Of a DNA stretch of 64,000 bases, positions 1 through 11,572 are shown one piece after another. Position numbers and translations under genes: made by a program. The stretch's first letter is position 1; every line of letters starts with the position of its first letter. This DNA is from Antrodiella citrinella. Its lineage: Eukaryota > Basidiomycota > Agaricomycetes > Polyporales > Steccherinaceae. The stretch spans positions 61,351 through 125,350 of the forward strand of contig SGPM01000040.1 in assembly GCA_004802725.1 (NCBI GenBank), read 5' to 3'. Below the pieces are notes generated by a model. That model had not been told where the DNA came from. It was given only the letters and a program-made list of their open reading frames with translations, and did no database searches.

Positions 1-1099
1 GTAAGTGTAAAGCGTCATCAATGACCATCCTGCTCACATATCTTCACAAAGATGCTTCACATCGATACACTCAAGCCCGAAGAGCAATGTCTTCTTTCAG
101 GTCGCGACCTATCCATGCCTTGTGCTGCCGGGGCAGACTCGGGAGATCTCCCACAGCCGGAGTTTGCTTACTGCCTATCCTTCCTGGTAGATGTATTCTG
201 TCATCCAGCTTCTTCTTCCTTCACCCGACCCCATTCCACTCTTCCTATCCCTTTCAGACTGTCAAGGGACGTCCCTGGAATCTGGATCATCCAATAGCCC
301 CTGCCACTTCGACTTCGACCTCGACGTTGACATAGGAAGTCCGCTATCCGCAATGACAAGCACAAGACAAAGCGAAACAGGGCAGAACCTTCAAGGCAGG
401 CAGGCTTGATTCTAACGCTTACTTGAGGACGGCGCAGGGCCGAATGCCTTCGAAAGACAATGACTCCAAATTCAGATCGTGTTCCCTGTTTACTACACCA
501 CAAATCCGTCTATAGAAAAAGAAGATAAAGGCAAAGCGGGGATCTTTGACGTATGCATGTACGTATGGCACAATGTGTGTTACTAATAGTACTCGACAGA
601 GAAGGAAGATAAGTTCGAGACGCGAGTTTTGCCCCAATAGTTAGAATTCGCTGTAAGTAGAAGACATCACGAGAGCCCAAAATGAGAAGCAAATGAACCA
701 TCAAGAATCCCAAGCAGACCAAACACAGAGAACGAGAAGTGTCCGACTGACCCAACAGAAAAGAAAAGACGGTGGGTGGGGCGAGTGCGGAAGGAACAAC
801 GAGGGTGCGGGGTACGAAAGTCTAGGGTTGTGTTACAACGTGTGTCCGCGAGGTCAGCAGAGGGTAGAGCGTAGGATACATACAAGTGTCTAGGGTGTCT
901 GGAATGAATATGAACAGTGCGATGTGTGTGAGGAGGAAAGAAATTGTCCAAGCCCAATCCCGATAGTCCGAGAAAAACATTGTTCGTTAACATGAATGAC
1001 AGGAAGGCGGGACCGGCGGACAAAGGGCTTGCTGCTGTGTATGCACAGTTTGTACGACGAGCGTAAGGAGCGGGAGTCGGCGAACAAGTGGTGAGCCGA
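1..1099. other. No gene seen
   Basis: I see no open frame with recognisable protein character here. The right part is presumably the 3' untranslated region of the minus-strand GT2 gene that stops at 1100. Short frames on both strands look random in composition. Confidence 0.5.
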
Positions 1100-4000
1100 T
1101 CAGTACGAGAAAATCATGAACCAGGGGTTCAGGACGATCTGCAGGAGAACGGAGTCAGTACAAGAGACCGGAACCGAGTTATAAATGCGACTTACAGGCC
1201 ACAATGCATGGCATCCCACGGTGAGGCTAAGAATGTGAACGTTGTTAGCAATGAACTTTTGACGGCATACAGGGTGCTATACTTACGCAAGGGGAACAAT
1301 GACAGCCCAGTCTGAACTGGGGATCTGCCATCCAAGGGGGACAACGTTGAGCGACAAGACGACCATTAGAGCGCTGATGCCTAAGCAAAGGAGGAGTGCT
1401 ATCCAGAAGCGCTGCAGGATCTTGGGTACCTCCAGCCAGAAGTTGGAACGTTCGACTTCCTTCTTGGTCGCACCCCATTGGATGTTGTAGGAGAACATGT
1501 GGGCGAGGAGGGCTTGTGACAAGTGAATGCTCAAGCCACCGAAGAAGAAGAAGCTGTAGATAGGTATGAGAATGAGGACACACTGAAGAGGTGAAAGCGA
1601 CTTACAAGAACGGAATCCACTTCAACGTCTGGACTGCAGAGTCCAAGAGACTCCTCATACCGAGGCGATATTCCAGGAGAATGAATCCAAGGTTACCGGC
1701 GATGGGGAAGACGACGACACATGCCAACCAGATCTCGAAACTCTTCAAGTAGAAACCATCTACTTCGAATCCGAAACCAAGAAGGAGGTAGTTCATCAAG
1801 GACAGCACAAATCCAATAGCGATACCATCTGTTAAATGTATGAGAAATTCGTGGATTGTCAGATCAATAAGGAGGCGCTTACAGTACGAGAACATGTCTG
1901 GAGAGGCAAAGACGAAAATAAGTCAAGGAACTGTAAGCAAGTGTAGAATGTAATACGCACAGGCCATCATGGAGATCTTGTAATGAACGGGCGCGGCTGA
2001 CCAGATGAAGATACGAAGTTGCTTGGTGATGGGACCGAGTCTCCACCATGAAATGAGGGGGTTGAAGATCAGTTCGTCACATCCTGCAACAAATGTCAGC
2101 ATACAGTACACCAGTCAACCACGAACGATGCTTACCATACGCGTACTTTTGCCATCTGTTCAACTCATCATCGCAAGTGAGAGAGACACCCTCCTTGAAG
2201 CCGCCGCCGGAGTACGTGGCCCAACGAATGATGTAGCCCTTGAGCTGAAGACGAAGTGCCATGTCGAAATCCTCAGACACGTTAGACTCGGACCAAATCT
2301 TCTTGACACCATCATCGACATCAATAAAAGCAGCGTCCTGCAACGCAGACCAGCGAAGGAAGGCGTTGTGACCGACGAAAGGCGCGACTTCACCGTTAGC
2401 GCAACCAAGAGAAATGGCCTTATTGATTCGCCGTGTGAAATGGGCGATACCGTTCTCGAAGTAGTGATGAGCGACCTGCATGACGTCGGATTCGTGCTGG
2501 ATGATGGCGACTTCGGGAGACTCGGCCAACTCACGGGCGGCGTCACGGAAGCAGTCCTCGGGAACGAGCGTGTCGGCGTCGATGATGAGGATGACCTCGC
2601 CGAGACGGATGGACTTGGCGTTGCACGCCCAAGGTTTCCACCTCTTTCCGGACTCCTCGTAGACCTCCTCAACTGCCAGGTTCAGCGCGCGCTCCTCCGC
2701 CTCGTCGTCGTCCTCGATGTCCTCTCCGCGCGAGGCGGCCTCAGCAGCTATCTGAAGCAAATGCTTCTCCAGCTTGAGAGACAGCGCAAGACCGTAGTTC
2801 ATGTTGGATGCTTTCTTGAACCGACCGGCACGATGGAACCCGTCAGGCGTGCCCTCGTGCTTGGGACGCGCGACCCATCCGATGTTGTTGTCGGCGTAGA
2901 ACGCAACGCGCTCCTTGCGCTCTTCCTCCGAGATGAGCTGCAAACCGTCGTCGTGCACGAAGATGGCAGACGTGCCGCCCTGACGAGCGTACGTCTGCAT
3001 AGCCTTCTTGAGCGAGTATACCGAGGGCGCGCTACGGCAAAGGCAAAATAAGATAAAAGTCAGCCGAATTCCGGTACAAGGTCTGTCCACGACAAATCCA
3101 GAACATCAGCCGGCCAATTGAAAGCCAAAAGCTAAACAGACGCGTGCACGGAAGCGAATGTCCGAAATACAAATTTGCCCTATTGGGCATTGCCGCGGAA
3201 TCTGTTTGCGATCAGGGCGAGGCGGGCGAGCTGAGCTGGGAGCTCGCCGTGATCGACCGACGATCGTCTGGAGACAATCTCGGACTAAGATGGACGCCAC
3301 TTACATCGTCTCTTTCAAGCTTTCCTTGTAGACCGGGAGCTCGATGGAGATGTGCGGGAGGTTGTTGTCGACCTCCTTGTTGGGGGCAGGAGCGATGGCG
3401 GAGTAGTACTTGGAGTTCTCGTTGTACTGCGCGACGGGACCAATGCTGATTGTGGGAGAGAATGTGAGCGGGACGTGATGGACGTTGACATGTGTATGAG
3501 AGAACGTACATCATGGACAAGTTACCGATAATCTGGAGGGAGAAGAACTGATGACAAACAACGCATGTGAGACAATCCGATTCATGTTCGGGAAATTATC
3601 AAACGTACCAGGGAGATACAGTAGAGACAGGGAAGAGTGACCAGAAGTGCAACGCGAGTCCAGTTGCCGTCGAGCACGATCTCTTGAACCATGACATTGG
3701 TACCACTGCCCATGTAATCTGATGGTGTCCAGTCAGTAAACATACACCATGGATGCCAACAGCGAACTCAGAAGACTCACAGATGGACAGACCGGCAGCA
3801 ACACCGCCATAGAAAGGTGCGAAGAGACGCATAGGCCGTTCCGAAGGGCCTTGGGCATTCTTCTCGACGTCGTCCTGTTTTGAGAAGAAGTATCCCAGAC
3901 TGAAGATGCTCTTGCTCTTCTTTTGTTGATCGCGGCCCTGATTTCTCTTCTTCTCGACGATGGCAGCGACTTCCTTCTCGTTCACAACCTCCTTTGTCTT

Positions 4001-4723
4001 CTCAGTGAGGTTCACGTCGGAGGCCGAACCGGTAGTAGAGGGCGCGACGGATGACTGGAGGGAGGAGAACGCGGTGCGCTGGTTCCAGACGAGTTTGATC
4101 ATCTTGTCCTCGAAGTCTTTGCACATGGGAATGATGTCATCCAAGTTGTATGCCCAGACTACCAGGACACGCTCGTCTCTCTGTTGTTCGCAGCGTGTGA
4201 GTCGTGAATTGAGTGCGGATGAATGTTCAATCACATACAATGAATGCGCCACACTGCTCCTTGTCTGCACGAGGCAGCCAGGACATGGTCTCTAAGATTT
4301 GGATGCGCGTGTCGCCATCAACATAGATGGCGTCATCCTCCTCTTTACTGCAAATGGACACGTGTCAAAGAGGGCTTTAGCGAAGAAACGACGGGAAATA
4401 GACATACACAGTAGAAAGAGCGGCGTGGATAGCGGCACTGCGCATCTTGACAGCAACGACAGGATTGAGGATGCGGATGGCGGCCTCGAAGGGTTCGAGT
4501 TGATGATTCTCGTATGGGAAGACACGGAAACGGCCATTGTCGACCCGAAGACATACACCGGCGTGCACGTTTTCCTCGGACGGCTTGAACCAGGCGTCAC
4601 CTTGGGTCTGCAAAAGAGGATGCTCAGCGATCAAGGTCCCTCGCGACACGGGAAGGATGTCAAAAGCCGACGGACCTGTTTGAAAATGTGATGAAGGAGG
4701 GCGTCGAACGCGTCGTAATCCAT
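1100..4723 (-). CDS. Glycosyltransferase family 2 membrane protein, copy 1
   Basis: A multi-exon gene for a processive-type family 2 glycosyltransferase (Glyco_trans_2_3 fold), probably making a cell-surface polysaccharide from a nucleotide sugar. It begins with ATG at 4723 (MDYDAFDALLHHIFK, exon 4676-4723). The N-terminal soluble region (DAWFKP, LVVWAYNLDDIIP) is followed by membrane segments. The catalytic block lies in the exon around 2110-3031: ELPVYKES, DDGLQLIS, the DxD-like IDADTLVPEDC, then SEDFDMALRLQ and LNRWQKYAYG. Hydrophobic helices follow, ending in LNPWFMIFSY and TGA at 1100. No chitin-synthase QRRRW motif is visible, so I do not call it chitin synthase. The intron at 3032-3304 (273 nt) is far longer than the matching 54-nt intron in the second copy at 19025-22436. 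The substrate is unknown. Confidence 0.85.
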
Positions 4724-7176
4724 CGCTAGAAAAGAGTGACGAGGATGAAGGGGAAGGTACGACGGAGGAAGGAGACCTGACTTCACACAAGCTCAACGAA
4801 AGGGAGCCGTGAAGAAGGAGGATCACAACGCGAAGCCGAGCTTATATCCAGGGTTCGCAAGAACGCAGGCCAGGGCCAAAAGAAGGTGACTTTCGGAGAA
4901 TAAAGTCGACGAGGGGGCATCTGGTCCCTGGAAGGAAGGACATGAATGTGGCATGTCAATGGATGAGTGACTTTCCGAGTGGTCCAAACATGATCTCTGA
5001 GCAGGAAACTTGTCAGTCCCGATGCAGCGTCGCATTAGGTACCTGAAATGTGCTGTCGTGGGTGCAGATACGCGGATAAGGGAGAATGCACCAAGAGACG
5101 TAGGGATGATCCTGCTGGCAAGCCGTCGATTGGCCCGGCGTATCCCCCTTCGCTTTCTTGTCTACAGCTGTGCTGATGAACGTACGTACTCCGTCAAACT
5201 GGACCCCCCCAAAGACCAGACGCTGTTTATTTCATTTCTATTGGCCAGCCACCAAACAAAGCGGGCGGCGAGAGCGGACGATACACCCAAAGAAACAAGA
5301 ATCGGTGACGGAGGCAATCACAGCAAGAAATTGTAGCGTCTTGTCACGGCAGTTCCGTTCAACCCGGGGTGTACACGCGCACAGGGACAGGGAGAAGAAG
5401 AGAAGTCTGTGTGCCGGATTCTGCTAAAGCCCCCTCTGTCGACCTGTCGATCTGTTTGGAGACGCTGGGTCCAATCGTTGACTTGAAGCTCGAGATGCAA
5501 AACAAGCGAAAGTTTGGGAACACATCGGCTCAACCATTCCCGTGTGACAAAAATAAAAGCAAGTAAAGTGTCCGCCGCCCCCATGGTCTCGGTATTGGCA
5601 GGTGCGCATCAGATAGCAGCGACAGCCAAGTGACTAGAACACAACATAATTCACGGTGGCGGGCCCTGATGTGGTGATTCCTGCAGGCGAATTCCCTGAA
5701 CGAACGAGTTTTGTCAAAAGTCATAAAATGCTCACAAATGATGAACATGTGTGATGTCTTCGGCCGGTGGATTGGCTGTGTTTGATTGCGAGCTAGAATA
5801 TGCGGTATAGAATTGTCAGGCCCTGGGCTGTAATCTATCAGCCTCAACGTGCAAGGAGTGGATGTACATGACAAGGAACTCTCCCACTGCGTCTGCAAGG
5901 AGGACATGAAAGTCGCACAAAGAACCACTCATCACACCTGCACACGTTCCGACTCGCCATCTGGGCATCCAGACCCAGTCTGTCCAGATAACGGATGCAA
6001 TGGAGATGTCTCCTTGCGTGCGCTCCGACTACTGGCCAACGAGTACCGCCACGAGGAGGCCTAACGATTCGAAAAGAACAACGCAACGGTCCCTCGTCAT
6101 TTCCCAGTCCGTGCGTCACAAAGAAAAAGAGAGTATGAGGACATAAGACAGTGCCGTGGATATACTAAAGTTTTGAACATGACAAGTTTGAGATATCGCT
6201 TGGTGCCACGATAGACGCCTGCTCATTGACACGCTGGCAGTCACTCAGCGCTGCCGCTGTTCCCTCTCTCCAACAAGCTCTCTCCTGCCGCTTTCCGTCT
6301 CCTTCTGAACTTCCTATTATGCGGATTCACATAATCTACCGTTTTGTAAAAACAATGTCCGAACAATCCGAGACCACAAACGCCGCTTTACGCCATTGAG
6401 CCCCGAGTACTCTATTGCGAGGCATGATATTGGTACAATTCGACGGATGTCTCCAGTCTCGATGCACTGCTCGGTATCAAACTTTACTCAGGCCTTCACC
6501 GGTCTTCCCGGGAAGGCTCTTTGCTCTGTTCTCTGCTCCTTTTGATGACGAACAGTGCGGTACACTCTTCCCGCTTTGTGCATATCTGGAGGATCCGGAC
6601 TCTGATTTGGAAATTGGCAGGACACGAACACTTCCATGCGTGTGGCAGAACCAGTCACTCGATTGTCAATGCCCTCATGTGCCTCGACGTGACTTGCGTC
6701 CTTCCCTGCGCGTCCCTGCATTTAATTTCCCTGTTCACTAATATCGGGGCCTCCAATCCTCCATGGTCGGATCGACCCAATGGTGTTACGGTGCAGGTCA
6801 GATCGTCCTGCCTTGTTGTCGGGAAAGTCAGGTTCCGCCAGGGCTTGTGGATCGTGGCATGTACGTGTATCACAAGCGTCCACTCAATGGTTCACTCTCT
6901 GTGGTGTGCGGGAAGAAGCATAATACGATTGAGCCCCATCAACGTCACAATCGGGTCAACACGACCATTGTCCGAAAACGAGCAGAAAGGTATGTACATC
7001 ACAGTATACCAGCCGCTCTCGGATATCCAAATAACCATATGAACAACACAGGAAAAAACCCAAAGACGGAATAACGCAAATACAAGAGGGGGATGAAAGA
7101 GACTCGCAAATCGTCCAAACAACTACCAGTCCAAGTTGAGGGATCTGCCCTTATCTCTCTATCGCAGTCATTCCGT
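4724..7176. other. Intergenic stretch, no gene seen
   Basis: About 2.4 kb between the 5' end of GT2 copy 1 and the 3' end of the secreted protein gene. It should hold the GT2 promoter. Frames of 60-170 codons occur on both strands, but none shows a signal peptide, domain motif or consistent exon pattern. Confidence 0.4.
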
Positions 7177-7946
7177 CTAGAACCAAGGGTACCAGAAGAA
7201 AATGCCAGGGAAGCCGGGCAAAGGGAACGCGCCAGGCTTGCCGGGGAATCCTGGAACGAACGGGAATCCAGGGTAAGGCGCAGGAGGGGTGTGCTTGGGA
7301 GGGGGAGGCTTGTTCTTGATCGCGTCGCACGTAGCCGTGGAAGGGCAGTTGGTCTGTTGGGGGTTCGTGAGGGCCCCAGTCTGCAGGCAAGGTCAGCTCA
7401 GATGCGTCATGCGGTGCAAAATGTTGAAGCCCACTTACAGAGTCCCAGGTGCAAGCGCCATTGGGGTAGGCGCACTGGTACCCAGTGAAGTAGTTGATCA
7501 ACACGCCGGTGCTGTTGGTCAAGTCCTCTGGGCAAGTGCAGCCGGTGCTGGGGCACGGCGCGGACGTGGGGCAGTTGGTCTGCTGGATGTTCATCAAAGA
7601 CCCGTCCTGTTCCAAAGGGAAACACGTCATCATCAGCAATAGTTCTACAAGATATGACGACCTTCGAGCAGCGTACCTGGTCATCCCAAGAGCATGCACC
7701 ATCGGGGTAGGCACACTGGTACCCGGGGAAGAAGTTGATCAACACGCCAGTGTCCCCATCGTTGTCAATGGGGCAGGGGCACCCGCCGGCTCCTCCGGGG
7801 TAGCAGCCAATGAGGACGGGTTGGCTCGGCGAGGGGCTGTTGCGCTTTTCGAGCGTAGTGACATCGCGAGGCGTCGTGTTCGCACCGCTGACGAGCAGAG
7901 CGGCGGATACGAGAGTGACGAGACCGGTAGAGAGGATACGTGCCAT
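7177..7946 (-). CDS. Secreted cysteine-rich repeat protein, copy 1 (small secreted protein)
   Basis: Three exons: 7678/7677-7946, 7439-7606 and 7177-7380. The product starts with a signal peptide (MARILSTGLVTLVSAALLVS), then a short propeptide ending in LEKR, a Kex2-like site. Two tandem units follow, each with a Cys/Pro/Asp-rich stretch (CPCPIDNDGDTGVLI; CPEDLTNSTGVLI) and the core GYQCAYPxGACxWD. A third partial unit (NPQQTNCPSTATC) leads into a tail rich in Pro, Gly and Phe (PGFPFVPGFPGKPG), ending FFWYPWF. The introns fall at the repeat boundaries, after the GACxWD core. I do not recognise the family. An extracellular or wall-associated role is inferred. It pairs with the paralogue at 15878-16511, which lacks the Pro/Gly tail. 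Confidence 0.85.
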
Positions 7947-7996
7947 TGTCGTGCGATTGCTTCACACTGACGTTTTCTGCGTTGTTTCGCAGGGGT

Positions 7997-8003
7997 TTTT
8001 ATA
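7997..8003 (-). promoter_or_regulatory. TATA box of secreted protein copy 1
   Basis: On the minus strand this reads TATAAAA, about 50 bases upstream of the ATG at 7946. This is a good match to a fungal core promoter and suggests a regulated or strongly expressed gene. The function is inferred from motif and position only. Confidence 0.5.
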
Positions 8004-11000
8004 GCTTTGTCTTGGATGTGAATCCTCGCAGGATGCCACACGCGCTTGGCAGCCCGCCCGACGCGAAACACTAGGGTTCCACTGGCACATATTCGTATGC
8101 ACCACTTAGTCTCCGAATTGGAACTGAGATCAGGTAGTCTTTTGACACACCAGAAGTCTCCAATGTCGGGGAATGCATGCTGGCAGCGAATGGATGTTTA
8201 GCCGGCAACTTTGGATCTTCCATCGGGACAGTCTAAAATCCCGCCACACAGTCTGACATGGACCTGAATGTTGCCGGATCTCTGCGTTCTATAGGCGGGC
8301 GTAGAGGTTGTTTGAAGGCTTACAATCATAGAGTCCCCTTTCAATGTTCGTCTCACCCTCGTGAGCCAGCCCATTCAACCTGGTTTTCTTCTGGACGATT
8401 AAATCCTTGCTTGTGTTATTCAGACCTCGTGAACGCGTCTCGGAGGCTCGACAAGGGTGAGCGCGGCGTACCTCATCTTCACTTCGAATCTGCCTCCCAT
8501 GCTCTCCGCTTCCGTTGTGCGCGGTAAAGGGGAAATCGTAATCCTCCTTCTAATGCCGGTACGCTTTGAAAGGGCATCTCCATGAATCAAGTCTACAGGA
8601 TGCAATAACGAGAAATATACATAGGGCATCAGATGCTGATCATCTCTCGAACGAACGTCGGCGGTGGCGGGCTACTAGTAGGCCCTGAGACATTTGTGGA
8701 CATCGCCAAAAAAACAAGAACCACACAGTATCTCAATGCTGCAGGGCATGGCATTGCTATTCACTCTTCGAGCTGCGTGTCTCGTCTGCCGAAGTTGAAT
8801 GTATCATTTCTTTTCGTCCCGGAAACGCGTTCTGGCTGTCGGACTCCGATCGTTGTTCTTGTTCTGGTTGGTCTTGTCGTGCCATGGACGGGTGTTCTCC
8901 CGGCCCCGGAGGCTAATGTACAGCGTTAAAAATGGTCCAGAGCTGTTTGGAATGCGGCGGGTCTGTGATGTGGTGTGGCATTTTGTGAGACGAACCGCGG
9001 TGCCTGTACAAGTAAATCCACTGCGTACCGACATACCTGCGCACTTCCGGCACTTCCACCACATGTTGTTCGTCTGGACTCGGCGCGTTGAATGTCGGTG
9101 CCTGGCCTGAGGTGCGTGTTCTCGCCCATAAGTTCATCCCGTTCGGTGGAATTGACAGGAAGGGTTTCGGTCTTGTTCAGTCAGGCTTGTCTGCGCGCGA
9201 ATTAAGAAGTACCCATTCAACTGGCATCAGCGCTTCGTGTCAATCATCATTTTTGTCAGCGTGCACACTGCGTCTACGAACGTATACGAACAAGGCTGAC
9301 AATAATACTCAGACTGGTCCTTGGCCTGCCAGGGACCCGATATACCCATCCAAAGCCACACGGTGACTTTTGCAATCGCAGATCCTTCGACGCCGACGGC
9401 GAGAGTAGATTATTGCCGCGGCGGAGCCCGGAACCGAGAATACCGGGTAGCGGCCCGAGGCAGACCGGCCAGGGCATCGTCAAAGAACTTCAACTGTTCA
9501 ACGAAAGATCCAAATAAAAAGGATATTGTAGAGTATCGCACCTCATGCGTTTGCTTGAAGACATGCGACCAAGAATACCACTGCATCAGAGAAAGATTAG
9601 CTCGCCAGCTTGATTTCAAGGCCAAGTGAATTTTCCGATCTCGAAGAAAGAATACAATTATCTGATGGTGCTCTTCCTAACCTTGCAGAATGCATTCACT
9701 GTGGCGACGTACCTGAAGTCGACGTTGAGTTATCTTGTGGTGCCAGTCAGTGCTCTGATTCCGAGAACTGGGGATGCCCGCCACAGAAGAGCATCAGCGT
9801 TCGACAACTCAGAACTTGAAGTCTATCCAATTACGGCGGGATCGGATCTGAAAAGGGCAAAGTACACACGAGGCTACTAATGACAGTGGTGTGGCATATT
9901 GTCGACGCATCACCTCGGACGTGGCTTTCACCGATAACAGCGAAGACCCAAAGTTTGATGCCACTTCGAGTCCCGGAAAGCGCTGCTGAGACAGTGAATG
10001 TGGCGGAGTTGAAGGACGAGGTACGGCTGAGTTTGCCTTCCAAGAGATTCTAACGAAGTTCGGTCACAACGCAGTGCCCTGAGGAGCAAAGACGGTGATT
10101 CTACACGCACGTTCTGGTATCCTGTTGTACGAAGCAAGAGGCCGACATACGTTCAACAACGACAGGAAGAACTGAGGCAATCTGTTGGACTCAGGTTCAG
10201 GTTCAGCGTCCGCTCGAATCCGAGTCCGTGAACCTCAGCAATGCGAGAAGCCCAAATGCTCAGGTGCTCGCGAGTCAGGCCTCCGGCCGCTATCTCAAGG
10301 TTTTTCAAATTATCTGCCGATCCCAATTGACTTGCTTATTGACCTATTGACCGTGTCTGCGACCCAAAAATATGTAGGTTCGCCAACACAGGAGACTTCT
10401 TTCTTTCCTCGAAGAGGGACATATGACCTATGTGCTGAGACATCGCCGTGGACCGGCCCACAACGGAACCTTCGAGCTCATCATCCGGATTTTCCCTGCG
10501 CTCGCCGGCCCTAGTGATCGTCGGTGCTATCTCCCAGTTGGCGGGTCGCGTGTACCATCTTGCGTCTTAGGTTTGCGATTGCCATGCAAAGACGCACGAA
10601 ACGGGTAGCCCAAGTTGGACAGTCCGGTTATCACAAACGGCCCCTCGTCCTGATTATCTCGTCTCTCGCGCCCATGCTAGCACCCGTGACCCGGAGTCGT
10701 CGCTGTGCTGTTTTGACTCTTATTCTATTGGTATTTGTTCTGACGGTTGGCGCCACATCATGCTCCGTCATGATTCTCATCTTTCGAACGATGAATTACG
10801 GCTGAGACCTCTTCACGCTGTTCAGTCAGGACTCATTACACCCGACAGCAACACCACAGTGGCAGGACGTCTTTACTCCACAGTCATCTTTGACCATACA
10901 AACATCCACACCTGCCAGTGTCGCGCGACATTCAGGCTCGTAGTAGCGGGTCCTGAGCTGTCAGTGTACATTATCACGGCGCGAGTTTCAAGGAGAAGGC

Positions 11001-11572
11001 GCGGAGACAGTGAGCGAGTCACGGTGGAGTTACTGTGCGTACGACGGTTCTGTTTCTAGTAAGCCTCTTCAAACATCTATCTTGACGTACGCACTAGAAG
11101 TCGAACGTAAATGCGTATTCATTCCGAGTGTACGTAGCTGTACACTCAATAAACGACGTGCTGCTTCTTGGCCGAGTCCGCCTCGTCCATGCGTACGATA
11201 GAGTGTATTTTGATTTCCGCATGGCGCGGCAGCATACATGGTAACAGCGTAATTGCTCACAACGAGGTACATTACATGAAAGTCTATGCAACGAGCGAAT
11301 TATCCCTTTGAAGTAACCTAATGACCCCACAAGATGAACAGAAACAGAAGAGCAGGTTATCTTCATTTCAAGAATTTTGAAAACACCTTGAAAGAGTGAG
11401 ACAGTGTTTACATACAACCAAGCAACGAGGTACCCAACCAAACACATCCGTGTATCTAAGAGTAACGGAGCTGTACAACAACATAAAGTGTCCAAATCCA
11501 ATCCAATATAGGGGGTAGCGCGATTAAATACTGGGATACGACAACACCAGACAGGATACATCATGATGAGGA
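8004..11572. other. Long gene-poor stretch
   Basis: About 3.6 kb between the divergent start of the secreted protein gene and the 3' end of the GH16 gene. I find no convincing gene on either strand. Frames of up to 164 codons have no motif and no paired splice signals extending them. I recognise no terminal repeat, transposase or tRNA. Confidence 0.4.

Noticed and set aside
2005..3051. 348-codon plus-strand frame
   Set aside because: It is exactly antisense to the catalytic exon of GT2 copy 1, whose minus-strand translation matches the paralogue at 20441-21382. It is a shadow frame caused by high GC third positions.
1100..4723. Annotation as chitin synthase
   Set aside because: GT2 features are present, but I could not find the QRRRW and EDRYL motifs of chitin synthases in either copy, so the more general family name is used.
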